From Platycnemis pennipes (Eukaryota > Arthropoda > Insecta > Odonata > Platycnemididae): a stretch of DNA of 64,000 bases. The translations under genes and the position numbers were made by a program. The stretch covers positions 6,014,001 to 6,078,000 of the forward strand of contig OW121857.1 of the NCBI GenBank assembly GCA_933228895.1, written 5' to 3'. This document shows positions 34,151 to 45,109 of this stretch, one piece after another (within the stretch, counting starts at the first letter, position 1; the number at the start of each line of letters is the position of its first letter). Under the pieces are notes generated by a model. The model did not search any database and was not told where the DNA came from. It saw only the letters and a program-made list of their open reading frames with translations.

Positions 34151-35530
34151 TGTCCTAATCCATTCTTCCATCTCAAAGAATTGCATCAAACATACGATAG
34201 GAGTGTAGAATCATGTGAGAACCAAGAATTTTAAACCAAGTTTAAGCCCGAATGTATTTTAATGCAGTAATTGAAGAGTTCACACCAATGAGCGGATAAT
34301 CTTCTCCATATGGAGATTAAAATAATATAGTGGGTATTGTTATCATTAATTTGCATCGATAATACTGTTACTGGTAAACACATTAAATGATATTAGTAAT
34401 TGATTTCAGGTCAAAGTACCATGAATAACAAGTATCCACTCAGCCTGTTTGCGGAAACGTACTTTTATCACTTGTAATTACTGTGATGCTGTTTATCATG
34501 TGAAATAATATTTCATCCATTATTCTTCCTGGCCATATATATAAGGAAAACACACCACATTTCAATAGCTGACCTACATTTTCCTGGCATAATTTAATGT
34601 TAATGCTCGTGGACACAGGCCAACTTAACTTTTTTCATGGGACAGGAAAAGGCCCTCACTTGATTCGATTAAGGAATACAAGTGAATCTTTTTTTCTTTC
34701 TCTTGTATCATGGTGGTCATAGTTCCTGTATCTTATCCGACCCCTCTTACCATTATTGCGTGAATCAGTTAAAGGAAATTCAAAAAATAACAAACGACTA
34801 TTGTAAAATACACACGCTTCATTCTTTTGATTGACATTTATTGTAATCATCGTGTTGAATGATAAATCTGCAGAAGCATTACAGAACATATGCCGAGGAA
34901 GGTTTCACGCTTCCTGACTTTTTTATCCCTAATTGCCTTTGAAACATTTTCCTTTGCTTATATTTTCGTTGGAGAGGTGGCTGATGGCTAAGGTATTCGC
35001 CGCCATTGAGTGGTAAGGTAAGATTTTAGAGAGAGTTCTTATTGGACATGAGGAAGATTGGAGAGAATCCCAGCGTAGGCATAGCCAACTCAGACGGAAG
35101 GTGCGACGGAATCTAAGGTTTATTGTCACTTAACGGAAGTGTTACTCTATTGTGAAGTGATGAATTAATTGAATGAATGAGTTTATTTTCTCCAGTAGCA
35201 TTACATAAAATATGACAAGATATATATATGCATATACTTAGCACGTGGAGATAATTTAGGGTATAAGAAGGGTACCTGTATATGACACCCTTACAAACAT
35301 TGGCATACGTGAACTTGAAGAAAATGAAAAGAAAAAAAACGAAACAATTTAAGTTTTAAACAATGACAGGGAACTTATTCCTCGCAACATAAGGTAAGAA
35401 CAATTTTTTTTAAATAAAGAACAAGACAACACAAGTGGAATTTTTTTACAACAAAAAATCTTAAGTAAAAAACCAAATATAATCAGCACAAGTATGAGTC
35501 TACTTTCTCTTTTTGCAACAACCATTTTGT
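34151..35530. other. gene-free AT-rich stretch
   Basis: Nothing is recognised. Frames at 34656-34889 and 34929-35129 (minus) have no known motif. Confidence 0.5.
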
Positions 35531-35794
35531 TCATCTATTAAGAAAGACAGGTGTACTATTTACATGAATTATATGATATGGCAACAAGTTGTACATTTTG
35601 GGCCCTAGATACACAAATGATCTTTTGTATATAGAAATGTTGGGTTTGGTATACCTTATAAAGTGTTTTTCTGTTGTATTATAAACAGTTTTTTGGATAG
35701 TCGTTCCAAACAATATTGGCTTATCACCAGATCGGATGAAAAACATCCTTAATGTTCTGTACAAGTACAAATGCCTTATTGAAAGTAAGTTCAA
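35531..35794 (-). mobile_element. LINE polyprotein C-terminal scrap (Jockey/CR1 type, minus)
   Basis: An 87-codon minus frame reads IRHLYLYRTLRMFFIRSG, then RYTKPNISIYKRSFVYLGPK and MYNLLP. The 'R.R....R.SF.Y.GPK.YN.LP' layout is the usual extreme C-terminus of Jockey/CR1-type LINE polyproteins. It differs from families A-C. The 'INQL..' block expected just upstream is not clear, and no tail is seen. Confidence 0.6.
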
Positions 35795-36862
35795 TTTTGA
35801 GAATAAAGGAAATGAGTGCTCATAGCGGGTTTTTAAAGTTAGAATTCAAACAATCCTCTTTTGTAAGACAACAACAGGATGCAAAGCATTTTTATAAGCA
35901 CTTCCCATGCAAATCAACCCATATGTCAATTTGGACTGTGCAAGGGCGCAGTAAATCGCCTTGCGAAATATTTATTGGCTTAATTAATTAAAGAACTCCT
36001 CAGAGCAGTCAAGTAAGAATCGGTAATCGAACCCGAGCGTTCAGGACGGGAGATTGGCACTTACGTCAGCTCACCAGGCTGATTCTGGTGCAAAAAAACA
36101 ATCTGAATTATTGACAAAGAATGTACGCATTTTCATCACTAAACGGCAGGCTTCTAACAGTATTTTGCTCCCACAAAAATACGATTCTTACCTTGACGTG
36201 AGTTTCTAGACTTCCATTGTGTCCATTCCCAGAGTATGCCCTAAACCTTAAGTTGAGGTAATTTAAGTCAGACTACTATGCTGATTATATTTATCACTTC
36301 CTTGATATTCTCCTTCGTATGTATTAACTTTTTTCATCTTCGTCCTTTGTCCCTCTCACATCCTGTTCTGATGATGGATCCTTTTGCATTCTAAATTTGC
36401 ACGAAAAGTTGTTTTGGCAATACAGGTCTCTGGCGACTGTCCAAAAGACAAAGCCCACGATAAGGTTTATACTGCTATTGCCTGAAGAACGCATGTAAAA
36501 TAAAAAGCTCTTAGCATTAAAGTATACAAAGCACTACACCACTAATTTCACTATAAACTAACAGGCTTGACAAGGAATAAATAATGCCTGAGATTATTGC
36601 ATTGTGAAATGACTCAAAAACTAATCATCAGAAATAATTTCATCCAATTTGTATGCGAGTGCATTAATGTAATTTCCAACAGTGACATTGTTCATTATTC
36701 AACATAATCATTATGTCAAAAAGAAAGTTAGTAATTTTCAAGAGTGAACGCATGTTTCATGACCAATTATCGTCAGCTATCTCGAGAATGCTATTATTTG
36801 TTTCATCTCTCTTATTCACTTTTTCGTACAAATAAATGGTTATTTAACCGAAATAATTCGCA
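35795..36862. other. gene-free stretch
   Basis: No gene is recognised apart from a tRNA-like block at 36013-36085, listed separately. Confidence 0.45.
36013..36085 (-). repeat. tRNA-derived SINE head (minus)
   Basis: The minus strand reads GCCTGGTGAGCTGACGTAAG, then an anticodon-arm-like CCAATCTCCCGTCCTGAACG, then CTCGGGTTCGATTACCGA. GGTTCGATTAC is one base from a perfect B box. The A-box region (TGGTGAGCTGACG) is recognisable. No adjacent copy of the same head was found in the window. Confidence 0.5.
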
Positions 36863-37547
36863 TTGGGATCGTTTACCAGATTTTTTTATTGCCGAATATG
36901 ATAGAGTTTGTAAAATTAAAAGACCCGTCCTTGTGTAGACCCCTTCCGCGGGTTCTCTTACTTGAAGATGCTGGTCTTTCGGAATTTCCTCCGCGTTGGT
37001 CCACAGTCGTCCTAGGAACTATGGACCAACGCGGAGGAAATTCCGGAAGACCAGCATCTTCAACTAAAAAGACCCGTACTTTTCCGTTATTTGAACCGTA
37101 AATTATTTCTCGAGTTATAAGCGGCGAAAAACTGATGTTTTTAACCCTTTCGGAAAAGTGGGTGTGGTGCAACCTCTGACGTATATCGACTTCGTCCAAT
37201 CACAACTGAGCCCGCTAAGCTACTTCGCCTTATCGCAAAGGGGGGTACACAGCTGACTCGGCCAAAAGGAGCAGTTGCGACAGCATCTGTGCGAGCAGAC
37301 CTTCCGAGAACCCACTTCCACTCCCTTCCCCTCCCCTAAAACAGTCAAGGACGGGAGGAAAAAGGACGTCAATGTTATCACAGCAGCTTTTTCGGTGGTC
37401 GTCAACTTTTGGTTATTTTAATTTTTGATTTATGAGTGAATGATTGTGGTTAGAAGATTAATTTTTTCACTTAATTTCTTTTTTCGTTTCCATCTAACGA
37501 TTTCATTTCAAAATTGCGATTTCGGTACCGAGTCAACGTCCCCATTA
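36863..37547. mobile_element. TIR element of about 520 bp, copy 1 (inverted relative to copies 2 and 3)
   Basis: Similar over its length, on the opposite strand, to 55695-56230 and 61477-62001: CACAACTGAGCCCG, GCAGTTGCGACAGCATCTGT, ACGTCAATGTTATCACAGCA, GCTTTTTCGGTGG and GTTTCCATCTAACGATTTC. The ends are imperfect inverted repeats: ATTGGGATCGTTTACC on the left and AATGGGGACGTTGACT (reverse-complemented) on the right. A 138-bp foldback element interrupts this copy at 36929-37066. No transposase is present, so it is a MITE-like repeat of unknown superfamily. Confidence 0.7.
36929..37066. mobile_element. 138-bp foldback insertion with 11-bp target duplication
   Basis: It is flanked by AAAAGACCCGT at 36918-36928 and 37067-37077. 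The other two copies of the host repeat have no insertion there. Most of it is a hairpin: the left arm 36962-37003 and right arm 37022-37063 are 42 bp each with a single mismatch, and the loop of 18 nt is CAGTCGTCCTAGGAACTA. The left arm starts TTGAAGATGCTGGTC and ends GCGTTGGTCCA. A 32-nt non-hairpin lead (36929-36960) makes it asymmetric. The near-perfect arms suggest it is young. Confidence 0.85.
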
Positions 37548-38509
37548 ACTGAAACGCATTTACTGGTAACATGATATATCTGCGAAGTTAGAGAAATGCG
37601 AAGAGAACCAAAATTCCTGTGTAATGTATTCCATGGTGGAATGGAGTGTAAGCCGGGCAAAAGGTTAAAGTAGGAGTTAGGGTAGGGGATGGATGAGGAA
37701 AATTATGAGCCCTGGAAGGTAAAACCGACAAACTTCCACGCAGGAATGTAAAACACACAGAAGGAAGAGTCCTCGCCTTTTGTTTGACGTGGCGTTTGTA
37801 CTTCTCTGACCGTCACCCCACCTACTCGGGGAGCAGGGGATATAAGGGGGTGGTTACCTCGGTCAAAAATTCTTTTCCAGTCTTCGGAATTTTCCCGTCA
37901 TTACGTCTACTGGTATAAAGATAATAAGGTCTAGTTTTCACTATTCGATACTAGAAAGAAGCAACTTTGTTGCAAATGTGGCAAAGTGCGGAGGGATTAA
38001 AGGACCGTCCAAGCAAGACGATGCTACCATTGCGACAGTGCCCCGAGTAAGAAACAGCGTTTTGCGCTTCACCTGATTCCTGTGATTCTATTCAAGGTTA
38101 AAACATAAAAAGGCGTAATCTCATGAACAAAAGATGCTTATAGGCAATAAACGTTTTTTTGGCTTAATTCAATGACGGCTCCCCCAAATATTGGCCATTT
38201 TTGGCCAATTAAAAAAAAAATTTATTCCTTAATCTTTATGACATGTTATATATCGAGTGATAGTGGAAAAAAATGCGATATAGCGGTATCTTTCTGGCAT
38301 GAAATGGTGAAAATTGCAAGTTTTTATGTTAATTTCAGATTACGTAGCGAGGGAGAATCCGAATGTCTGAAAATGCATCTTTAGCCGTGGCATGAAACCC
38401 CCTGAATGAGAAAGGCGGGAGGGTTTCATTGAGTGGGGGAAGGGGCGGGAAATAGGCTCTGGGAAAGGATGACCTAAGGACATGACCTGAGTTCTGGGTA
38501 TCGAAGGGA
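37548..38509. other. gene-free stretch
   Basis: No gene is recognised. A run of 10 A lies at about 38211-38220. Confidence 0.5.
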
Positions 38510-38582
38510 AGGATCCTGGGTAACGTAGTGGTCTGCACAGTGGCCCGGAAAGCCAAAGGTCCGTGGTTCGATTCCGGGTCCT
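38510..38582 (+). repeat. tRNA-like sequence (SINE head or tRNA relic)
   Basis: The 73-nt block has a 7-bp acceptor stem (AGGATCC with GGGTCCT, one G-T pair), an A-box-like TAACGTAGTGG and a perfect B box GGTTCGATTCC. An anticodon-like hairpin TGGC-CCGGAAA-GCCA has C instead of the invariant T at position 33. The T stem pairs poorly. These defects argue for a relic or tRNA-derived SINE head rather than a working tRNA. A T-run (TTTTTT, 38588-38593) follows and could act as a pol III stop. Confidence 0.6.
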
Positions 38583-39334
38583 GGTAATTTTTTCTCATGG
38601 CAATTAATGTGGATTAGTTCGAATGATGATTCTCGGTTTTGCGGAAGCTATTTCTGTTAATCGCTCGAATTCCCTCGCGAATTAATTCATGCGCACGATC
38701 ATTCGTGAAACGTTGGTCGCCGACTGACTAAGGCGTAGGGGGCGGTGGGAAGTGGTTGCTGGGCAACGAGGGACACTTGTTCGATCGCTCGCTTAAGAAA
38801 GCAAACGAACGGTCGAACGCTAAAGAAAGCAAACGGATGAGTGGAGGCACTTGGTCCGGTCGGGTGTATTTTCGGACGAGTAGCGAAAGGGGAAATGCTA
38901 GGGGGAAATATGGCATGGAGGGAGAAGTCGGGGTAAAAAGGCGAAGGTGGGACGGGGAGGGTTGGAGGAGGCAACAGTGGGGTTAAGGAGAAGATGGAGG
39001 TAATGAGGTTGGACCCCATTTGGTGAGCGCCTAATCTGAGGAGGATCATCCCCTCCCCAACCTGTTACACATTGTTTGAATCTCATCGGGGTTGAGTGAG
39101 TGGGCTTGAGGCACTCGTCGTTATCTCAACTTGAAAAGTTTACTCTTAGATCGTCAATTAAGACTCACGAACCCGATAACTGAAACCATTTCACCCTGAA
39201 TACGATAGTGTTGCGTAAAATAGTTTCGTGAAGCCTGCTGTGCGACCTTCTCTTATTTTTATTAGTGTGAAATCATATGGAATAACCGCTTCATAGCAAG
39301 GACAAGGTCATTGATCGTGCAAAAACCTTCGAGG
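38583..39334. other. G-rich patch (38700-39060)
   Basis: It is G-rich on the plus strand, giving Pro-rich minus frames (38699-39049, 38728-38916). A near-direct repeat, TTAAGAAAGCAAACGA and CTAAAGAAAGCAAACGGA, lies at 38791 and 38820. No gene is recognised. Confidence 0.4.
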
Positions 39335-39679
39335 CAGTGGCGTCGGAATTGGGGGGCAGAGGGGGTCGAAGTCCCCCCCCCCCAGAATTTGCCCCGGGCC
39401 CTTGAGAAATGAGTAATCTTCATTAATAAAAATTAAATTTCACAAGTTTCCAGCTTGCTTTTTCCTTTCTGACACATATTCTACCAACTTCATTTGCTCT
39501 TTTACCGAAATTCTCGTCGAAGCCCCCTCCTATCCGTAAAAAAATGCGGGCCTTTTTCACAGGAGCCGTGCCCTTTTCTTAAGAGCCTTGCCCTTTTCTT
39601 AAGAGCCGTGCCCTTTTCTTAAGAGCCGGGCCCTTTACGAGGTTGGCCCTTCCCAGCGAAAATAGTTCCGGCGCCCCTG
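39335..39679. mobile_element. 345-bp hAT-like TIR element
   Basis: The terminal repeats are CAGTGGCGTCGGAATT on the left and, reverse-complemented, CAGGGGCGCCGGAACT on the right (13 of 16). The 8 bp outside are CTTCGAGG and CTCCCAGG (6 of 8), which would be an eroded 8-bp duplication as made by hAT transposases. The interior has a C-run hairpin (GGGGG...CCCCC at 39351-39383) and a 20-bp tandem repeat. No transposase is encoded. Elements with CAGTGGCG ends are common in arthropod genomes. Confidence 0.65.
39564..39636. repeat. 20-bp tandem repeat, 3.6 units
   Basis: The unit AGCCGTGCCCTTTTCTTAAG repeats at 39564, 39584 (one change, CCTTG) and 39604, with a partial unit to 39636. It lies inside the hAT-like element. 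Confidence 0.9.
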
Positions 39680-40384
39680 CTCCCAGGACGGTTCCAATCA
39701 TGCTAGATTTCGTCCTCAATATAAAGTAGCGGCCAGCACACTAGGTCTTGTGCTGGATTAAGTATCGTGTGAAACAAGCTTAAACGAAAAATACTTGCTC
39801 TTAGGTGTTCATGACGTGGGGGCTTTAATTTCCATAGATTGACTTCAAACATCTGAACCTTTTGGACCACCCATAAAATAGAATAATAGTTGAAAGGTGA
39901 ATCAATGTGCTTCATCAAACTCACTTCCAGAGAACATTCTCCAACAATTATGATCAATATATCATTTGAGAAAAAATTTCATTACAGTGTTGTGGAAGTG
40001 TAATGATACTTGGAGTGGATGTGAGATTTAACCCCAAATTTTTCACTTCAACTGAATGTTTAACTCAGATGAGGCGTGGTCCCAAACCATGTATCCATTT
40101 TCACCTAAATTTTGCATAATTTATTATTTTTTTGATTTTTTGTTGGAAGAAGAATGTATCAAATCAGGTTACCTATAAACAGGTGAATTTATATTAATAT
40201 GTTATCCGTGATAGATAAATGTTTTATGCATTGCGATGAGATGAATATGTAATATATGAGTCTTAAATCTGGCTATAGAATGAAAAGGGTCGTTTCAGGC
40301 ATGATGTGGTGTAATATCATTATTAAAGAATATATGAAACCCAAGGATTCTTGACAAATAACAGTTTTTGGGGTTATCCGCGTT
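39680..40384. other. gene-free AT-rich stretch
   Basis: Nothing is recognised. The 84-codon minus frame at 39703-39957 has no known motif. Confidence 0.5.
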
Positions 40385-40477
40385 TTTAGTTAAAAAGTAG
40401 CCAATGTTTCTTCTCCTTTGCCGGAGACCTCCTCAGGGCTAATGAGTAACCAGAGCGTTATGCATCAATTTATATGC

Positions 40478-41215
40478 TCATGGTGGGGAAGGGGAAGGAG
40501 GAGGGGGGGGAGAAGGGAGTTGTGGAGAATTCTGGATTGTTCTTTCTTTATTTTTGGCTATAACTGGAAGCCAGGAACTACTGATCGCTTGCCCTTGGTC
40601 TCTGTTAAAATTCCTGGGGTGTTTCCTTATTTCCAGGGCTTCCCTAAAAATCCTTGTTTTGCAGTGCCTATCCTTGGCCGGAATTATCGGCAGGACTATA
40701 TTATTATAGGCAGGACTATACTCTTTGAATCTCGTCTTAATCGTCCGCCCTGTTTCTCCCACGTAGACCTTATCACATATTTCGGATTTCAGCAAGTATA
40801 CACCTTCTGTTTCTAATTTTTCTTTTCCTTTCACATCTCTTATTATGTCTCGTATTTGTTTCCTAGGTTTAAAGATTGTCTTTATATCGTACTTTTGTAA
40901 TATCCGGGATATCTTGTCAGTTGTTCCTTGAATATACGGAAGGTATGCCTTTTTCCGATCTTCTGTGTTTGTCTCTTCTGGTGGTTGGGCTTGAGGTCCT
41001 AATTTTCGTGAGATTGTCTTCCCTATCTCCCTTTTTCCATGTTCATTCTTGGTCAGGATTTCTGTTAGTTTCTTCAGCTCCTCATCTCTATGGTCTTCAT
41101 CGCTGAGTGCAATGGAACGAAGAATCATCGTTTTCATCACTCCTTTGATTTGTGCAGGGTGGTGGTGCGATCCCGCATGCAGATATCGGTTTGTGTTGAT
41201 AGATTTCCTGTACAC
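40478..41215 (-). pseudogene. Penelope-like thumb/connector and GIY-YIG endonuclease remnant
   Basis: A single 245-codon register. Residues 2-22 are the conserved YRK..NTNRYLHAGSHHHPAQ region, which lies downstream of the RT palm. Residues 90-120 (AYLPYIQGTTDKISRILQKY) are the usual linker. GVY at 138-140 and YVG at 151-153, followed by ETGRTIKTRFKE, form the GIY-YIG core with conservative substitutions in both half-motifs. The end (REALEIRKHPRNFNRDQG) matches the family layout and runs on into poly-Pro/Ser read-through. With the RT register broken upstream, it cannot be expressed as one protein. Confidence 0.88.
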
Positions 41216-41765
41216 CGTATGTCCCAGTCTTCTCTTCTGTTTACCAGGACGTCTAGGAATGGCAGCTTCCCTTCTTGCTCTTCCTTCCTAGTGGATTGTA
41301 TGCGGTGGTCAATATTATTTAGACACTCATGAAATTCTTCTAATTTCCTTCGTCCGTGTCTCCGTACCACGAAATTGTCGTCAGCGTACCACTACCACAT
41401 CGATGTCTTGTATGTCGCATTGTCTAATACGGCGTTTTCGAAGCTTTCCATAAATATATTGGCAATGGCCGGAGAGATGGGAGACCCCATTGGAGCGCCT
41501 TCCGCCTGTTCGTAAAATTCTCCCTTCCACTTAAAATACGTCGAATTGATTAATATTTCTGCCATGTTTGCTATGCTTCCATTGAACTTATCTCGAACCA
41601 CCTTGATGGCTTCTTCCCTGGGTATTTTGGTGAATAGTGTCGCCACGTCGAAGCTAACTGAAATATCCTCTGTCTCCAATTTTAATCCTTGGATGCGGCT
41701 AAGGAAATGCTGCGAGTTTTTGACGAAGGAGCTTGCCTTTTCGACCTCCGGCTGAAGAATGGCGG
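41137..41765 (-). pseudogene. Penelope-like reverse transcriptase remnant
   Basis: Minus-strand codons from about 41760 give EVEKASSFVKNSQHFLSR, then DISVSFDVATLFTKIPREEA (motif A, Asp present), YFKWKGEFYEQAEGAPMGSP and ISPAIANIFMESFE (motif B). An in-frame TAG lies at 41392-41394, two codons before YADD (41377-41388, motif C intact). The same register continues through RRKLEEFHECLNNI and EGKLPFLDVLVNR to about 41137. A frameshift near 41212 moves the following VYRKSINTNRYLHAGSHHHP block into another register. Upstream of about 41760 the register changes again (LAKYM). Catalytic residues survive, but the reading frame does not. Confidence 0.88.
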
Positions 41766-41790
41766 CATGTATTTGGCTAAACTATATGTG

Positions 41791-42368
41791 GGCGAGTCAA
41801 ATAATTTGACCAAGGATTTTTATTCATTATTTTATCCGCGATTTAAGGCAAGTATTTGAGCATAAAGTTACATTTGAAGCAAACGTTAGAGAGAAATTAA
41901 TTACATTGTGAACGGTCCCCTTTATTTTTTCTAGGTTGATGGAAATTTAAGATCCGAGTCACATAATCTCGTTTGGCTTCGCTGTACCATGTACATTAAA
42001 CACCAAAGATAAAGAAAAATGATTCGCTCTCCGGATGGGGAAATAAAAGAGAAAGGCAAGTAACTTTTTTCCTGGGGGCACGCGGTCAGGTATTAAGGAA
42101 TTGTTTGCGATTTCCATGACCGTCCTCTCTCAAAGATGAAACTGGAGCCAGCGTTCTTGGAAGGCGGACCTTCGAGGGGGTTACGGGCAGGAGGGGGGGG
42201 AGTGAGTTGAGGCAGGCCGGAGATGAGATTGAGCGGGAGGGAGGGGTAAAGTCGTTGTGGGAGGGGAGAAATAAGGGAAGCGCAGGAGAAAGTTCCCTCT
42301 CCACCAATCCTGAAGGACCAATGTGAAGCCTCGGTGCGGGCAATAGCAGGAAAAGCAGTCACTGCTTA
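41791..42368. other. gene-free stretch with a G-rich patch (42090-42360)
   Basis: The G-rich patch gives Pro/Leu-rich minus frames in two registers (42086-42343, 42093-42362) with no recognised domain. Confidence 0.4.
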
Positions 42369-43320
42369 AGGAGGCTCCACCGAATTATGAAGTAAATGTC
42401 ATTTTTGTGAAAATTTCATGATATATTATTTTTTTTAACCCTTCTATCGATTGGCAATAAAATAATGAGGCCTTTCCATCATATATTTAATTAAAAAAGA
42501 CTTTGAAAATAAGCAATTATTATGCGTGGTTATACGGCAGAGCATGGCTCTTCCAGTAAAATTTGCAGATTGATGTTGTAATGAGAAATGTCGTTTTGAT
42601 GAAAAACTAATATAACATGCGCAATTATGTGTAGAATTCAGCAATGCAAAAAAGTGCTCTCCTTACCACACTTGTTTAGTTGAAATTAATAACTGTTTGC
42701 TCGAAAAAAAGCAGAAAAGCCTTAGTTACATGAAAGTGGCGTTACAGTATGTTGTTATCATTGGCAACGGTACTTGTGACGGAACGTGCTCACAAGCCTA
42801 TCTACTAACTTAATTTAGGAATATACCTTACCAAGGTCCTTCTTATACATTTTTCTGTAATTTAAATTTTTCATTGGTTACTGAAATGGTGTAATGAATA
42901 CCAATGCTTCCAAATGGTAGCAGCGTCATTGTTGCCAAACAGTTTTAAAAAATATCAACATTAATAAAATTAAAAAATAGTCGTATTTGCATGGGAATAG
43001 TTTAGAACTAAGTAAGAAAATATTTAACCTATTTTATAATACATAATAGCGGAATTGAGCATGCATGCTCACATTATAAATTAAACGTGACAACAACACC
43101 TCAGTCATGTTCCGAAGTCAAACTGAGGTGTAAGAGCTTGTAAAAAATAGAATGCAACTACAACGTGCTATATAGTAGCATACTCATACATTTAGTGTGC
43201 ATGCGTTATCACCCTATACATGATTTTCCACATAGGTGTTTTTCTGGATCGGTATTTATTCATTAAATAACATAACTCAGTTACGGGATTTTGAATCGCG
43301 GAGTCACGGTGGAAACTCCT
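42369..43320. mobile_element. Non-coding TIR element of about 1 kb, copy 2
   Basis: The counterpart of 14511-15558. The left end, after TA, is AGGAGGCTCCACCGAATTAT. The right end, reverse-complemented, is AGGAGTTTCCACCGTGACTC (12 of the first 14 identical). The right flank is CA instead of TA. It has a single unit where copy 1 has a tandem duplication, so it is nearer to the ancestral form. No transposase is encoded. The AGGAGG ends are shared with the unrelated-looking interior of the 24904 element, hinting at one transposase serving both. Confidence 0.75.
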
Positions 43321-44929
43321 CAAGGCGAGATAGTCTCGGAATCGTGGCAGGAAAGAGGTGTCCGCAGTTTTGTCCGCATAAATGGCCTCGGGGTGGGCAA
43401 GAAAATCGTTTAGTCCGTGGGGGTAGGAATGTTGACACTCTTATAGGCGTGGATCCTAGGCGACAAAATGGGAAAGAAGGAAAGGACGGATGGCAGAGAC
43501 AGTAAATAGCTCAGGGGTGTCGGGAGCGATAACTAACTGCGCTTGGCGCCGAGTATTCTCTGGCTAAAGGGAATACGTAAAGGCGTAGTAAAGGGTGGTG
43601 GTGCTTGGTGCTAGCCGAGATGCAGTGCAAGCCAGGAGAGATGCCCGATGGGTAGCAAACATCCCTCTGGATTCGCATTTCCTGTAGACTGACGTCCTTA
43701 TGTAATGAAAACTCAAACAAGCGCCAAGCGCCGGAAATTTCCCCCGTTTGGTAAACAAAAGAGTTCAAAACTCTCCCTCTGTTGTGAAACCAATTTCCTG
43801 GTTGATCCCGGGAGTTTTTAGCAGTAATGGCAGATTGCACTAAATGAAATCACTCAAAACATCCCGTGGACATGCTGTATATTGTTACACATGAACGTTG
43901 CGTCACCCTAAATGAGAAATCAAATGTATCTCGATCCCTACTCTGTAAATAGAACCAACGATTTTAATCTGGATTTAATGGGTTTAGTTCAGTGTTTGCG
44001 GACGAGTCGACCTCGGTCGAAGAGCCGGTCGATACCCTGCTCGACCTGCTGCAAACCCAAAACGATTCGATACCCAAAGAAACTTCGTATTCATTGATCT
44101 TCAATTGTTGACAAAAATATCGATGCATTGACTTTGAATTATCATTACAGCGCATTTTGTCTAATCGTGTGTACATACTTTAACCAACACGAAAAATACA
44201 ATCAATTTACAGATACTGAATGTATCTTCTTCCTCCTTTGAATGATTCTTCATCCTTTCCAACATATTTTACTGCAAAGACTTTTCAAACTTAAAAATCC
44301 CGGGGAACTTGATAATAATTTGCCTTTTACGCTACCATACATTATATTGCATGAAAATGTCTATTCGTCACTAAAGTCTTTCTGCATATTAATACAAAAA
44401 TGCGTAGGTCTATAGCAGAGGTCGTAGGGTCTGATCTGACCTTAAATTAAATCTTCGAGAAAAATATTCTATGATCGGGATTCAAAGTGATTTCATCGCC
44501 CTTAGAAAAAACGTCACGAAAGAAGCCTATGCACAAATTGAAAAAAAAACCTTTTTGTTGAGTACACATCACCATAGTTTTTGTCACAAAACATGGGAAT
44601 TTTCAGTCTTTATGTGGTGAATTCCGCTAGGCTAATTATTAGCCGTAAATGTCGGCTCAATGATCAGAAACCCTTTCCCACCCTAGCGAGCGAAGCGAGA
44701 GAGCATTAGAACAGAACGTGATGGAATCACATTCCATCTGTGGAGAATTACTGTAAATTGAATCATTGTGGGTCATGTTGTCTACAAAACTCGAGAAAAG
44801 AAAATCAACATTGAGACTTAAATATCGATAGTTACTGAGACTCGTGACAAGGATGCATGTAGCTTCAGTTGATGACTCGAAGGTCAGATTCCGTTAGCAA
44901 ATCAGTAAGAATTATGAATAAATTAATAG
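43321..44929. other. gene-free stretch
   Basis: No gene is recognised. Overlapping minus frames at 43511-43840 and 43564-43758 conflict. At 43987-44056 GTCGA/TCGAC words recur (GAGTCGACCTCGGTCGAAGA and others), giving weak self-complementarity. Confidence 0.45.
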
Positions 44930-45109
44930 GTTGATAACATAAATGAATTCACTTAATAAAATTCCACAGGCTTTTATTAAAACTGACCTAGGTTTCAACT
45001 TATACAGTCATTATCAAGGACTTCATAATGACTGTATAAGTCGAAACCTAGGTCGGTTTTAATAAACGTCTGTGGAATTTTATTAAGTGAATTCATTTAC
45101 GTTATCAAC
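44930..45109. repeat. Long palindromic (foldback) repeat, 85-bp arms
   Basis: The left arm 44930-45014 and right arm 45025-45109 are reverse complements with 5 mismatches in 85, separated by CAAGGACTTC. The right arm reads ATAATGACTGTATAAGTCGA, then AACCTAGGTC, TTTTAATAAA and TCTGTGGAATTTTATTAAGT. The order 'ATGAC, GTCGAAACCTAGGT, AATAAA, TGTGGAA' resembles Penelope-like 3' UTRs, so it may be two element ends head to head. A second, partly deleted copy is at 46226. Confidence 0.9.

Larger units (their letters stand above)
40385..41790 (-). mobile_element. Penelope-like element with RT and GIY-YIG domains (minus, 5'-truncated)
   Basis: On the minus strand from about 41790 down, RT fingers/palm, YADD, thumb and connector, a GIY-YIG domain and a 3' UTR follow in the standard Penelope order. 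The 3' UTR near 40385-40445 contains CCTGAGGAGGTCTCCGGCAA and AGACGAAAC-like words (here GAAGAAACATTGGCTAC), typical of these elements. No target duplication or terminal repeat was found. A small direct duplication (GGCAGGACTATA at 40690 and 40710) disrupts the GIY-YIG domain end. Confidence 0.9.

Noticed and set aside
38510..38582. Functional tRNA gene
   Set aside because: The T33 position is C and the T stem pairs badly, so it is kept only as a tRNA-like repeat.
38699..39049. Pro-rich 116-codon minus frame
   Set aside because: It reflects the G-rich plus strand; low complexity with no start context or domain.
39564..39636. CRISPR-like array
   Set aside because: The repeats are directly adjacent with no spacers and lie inside a TIR element.
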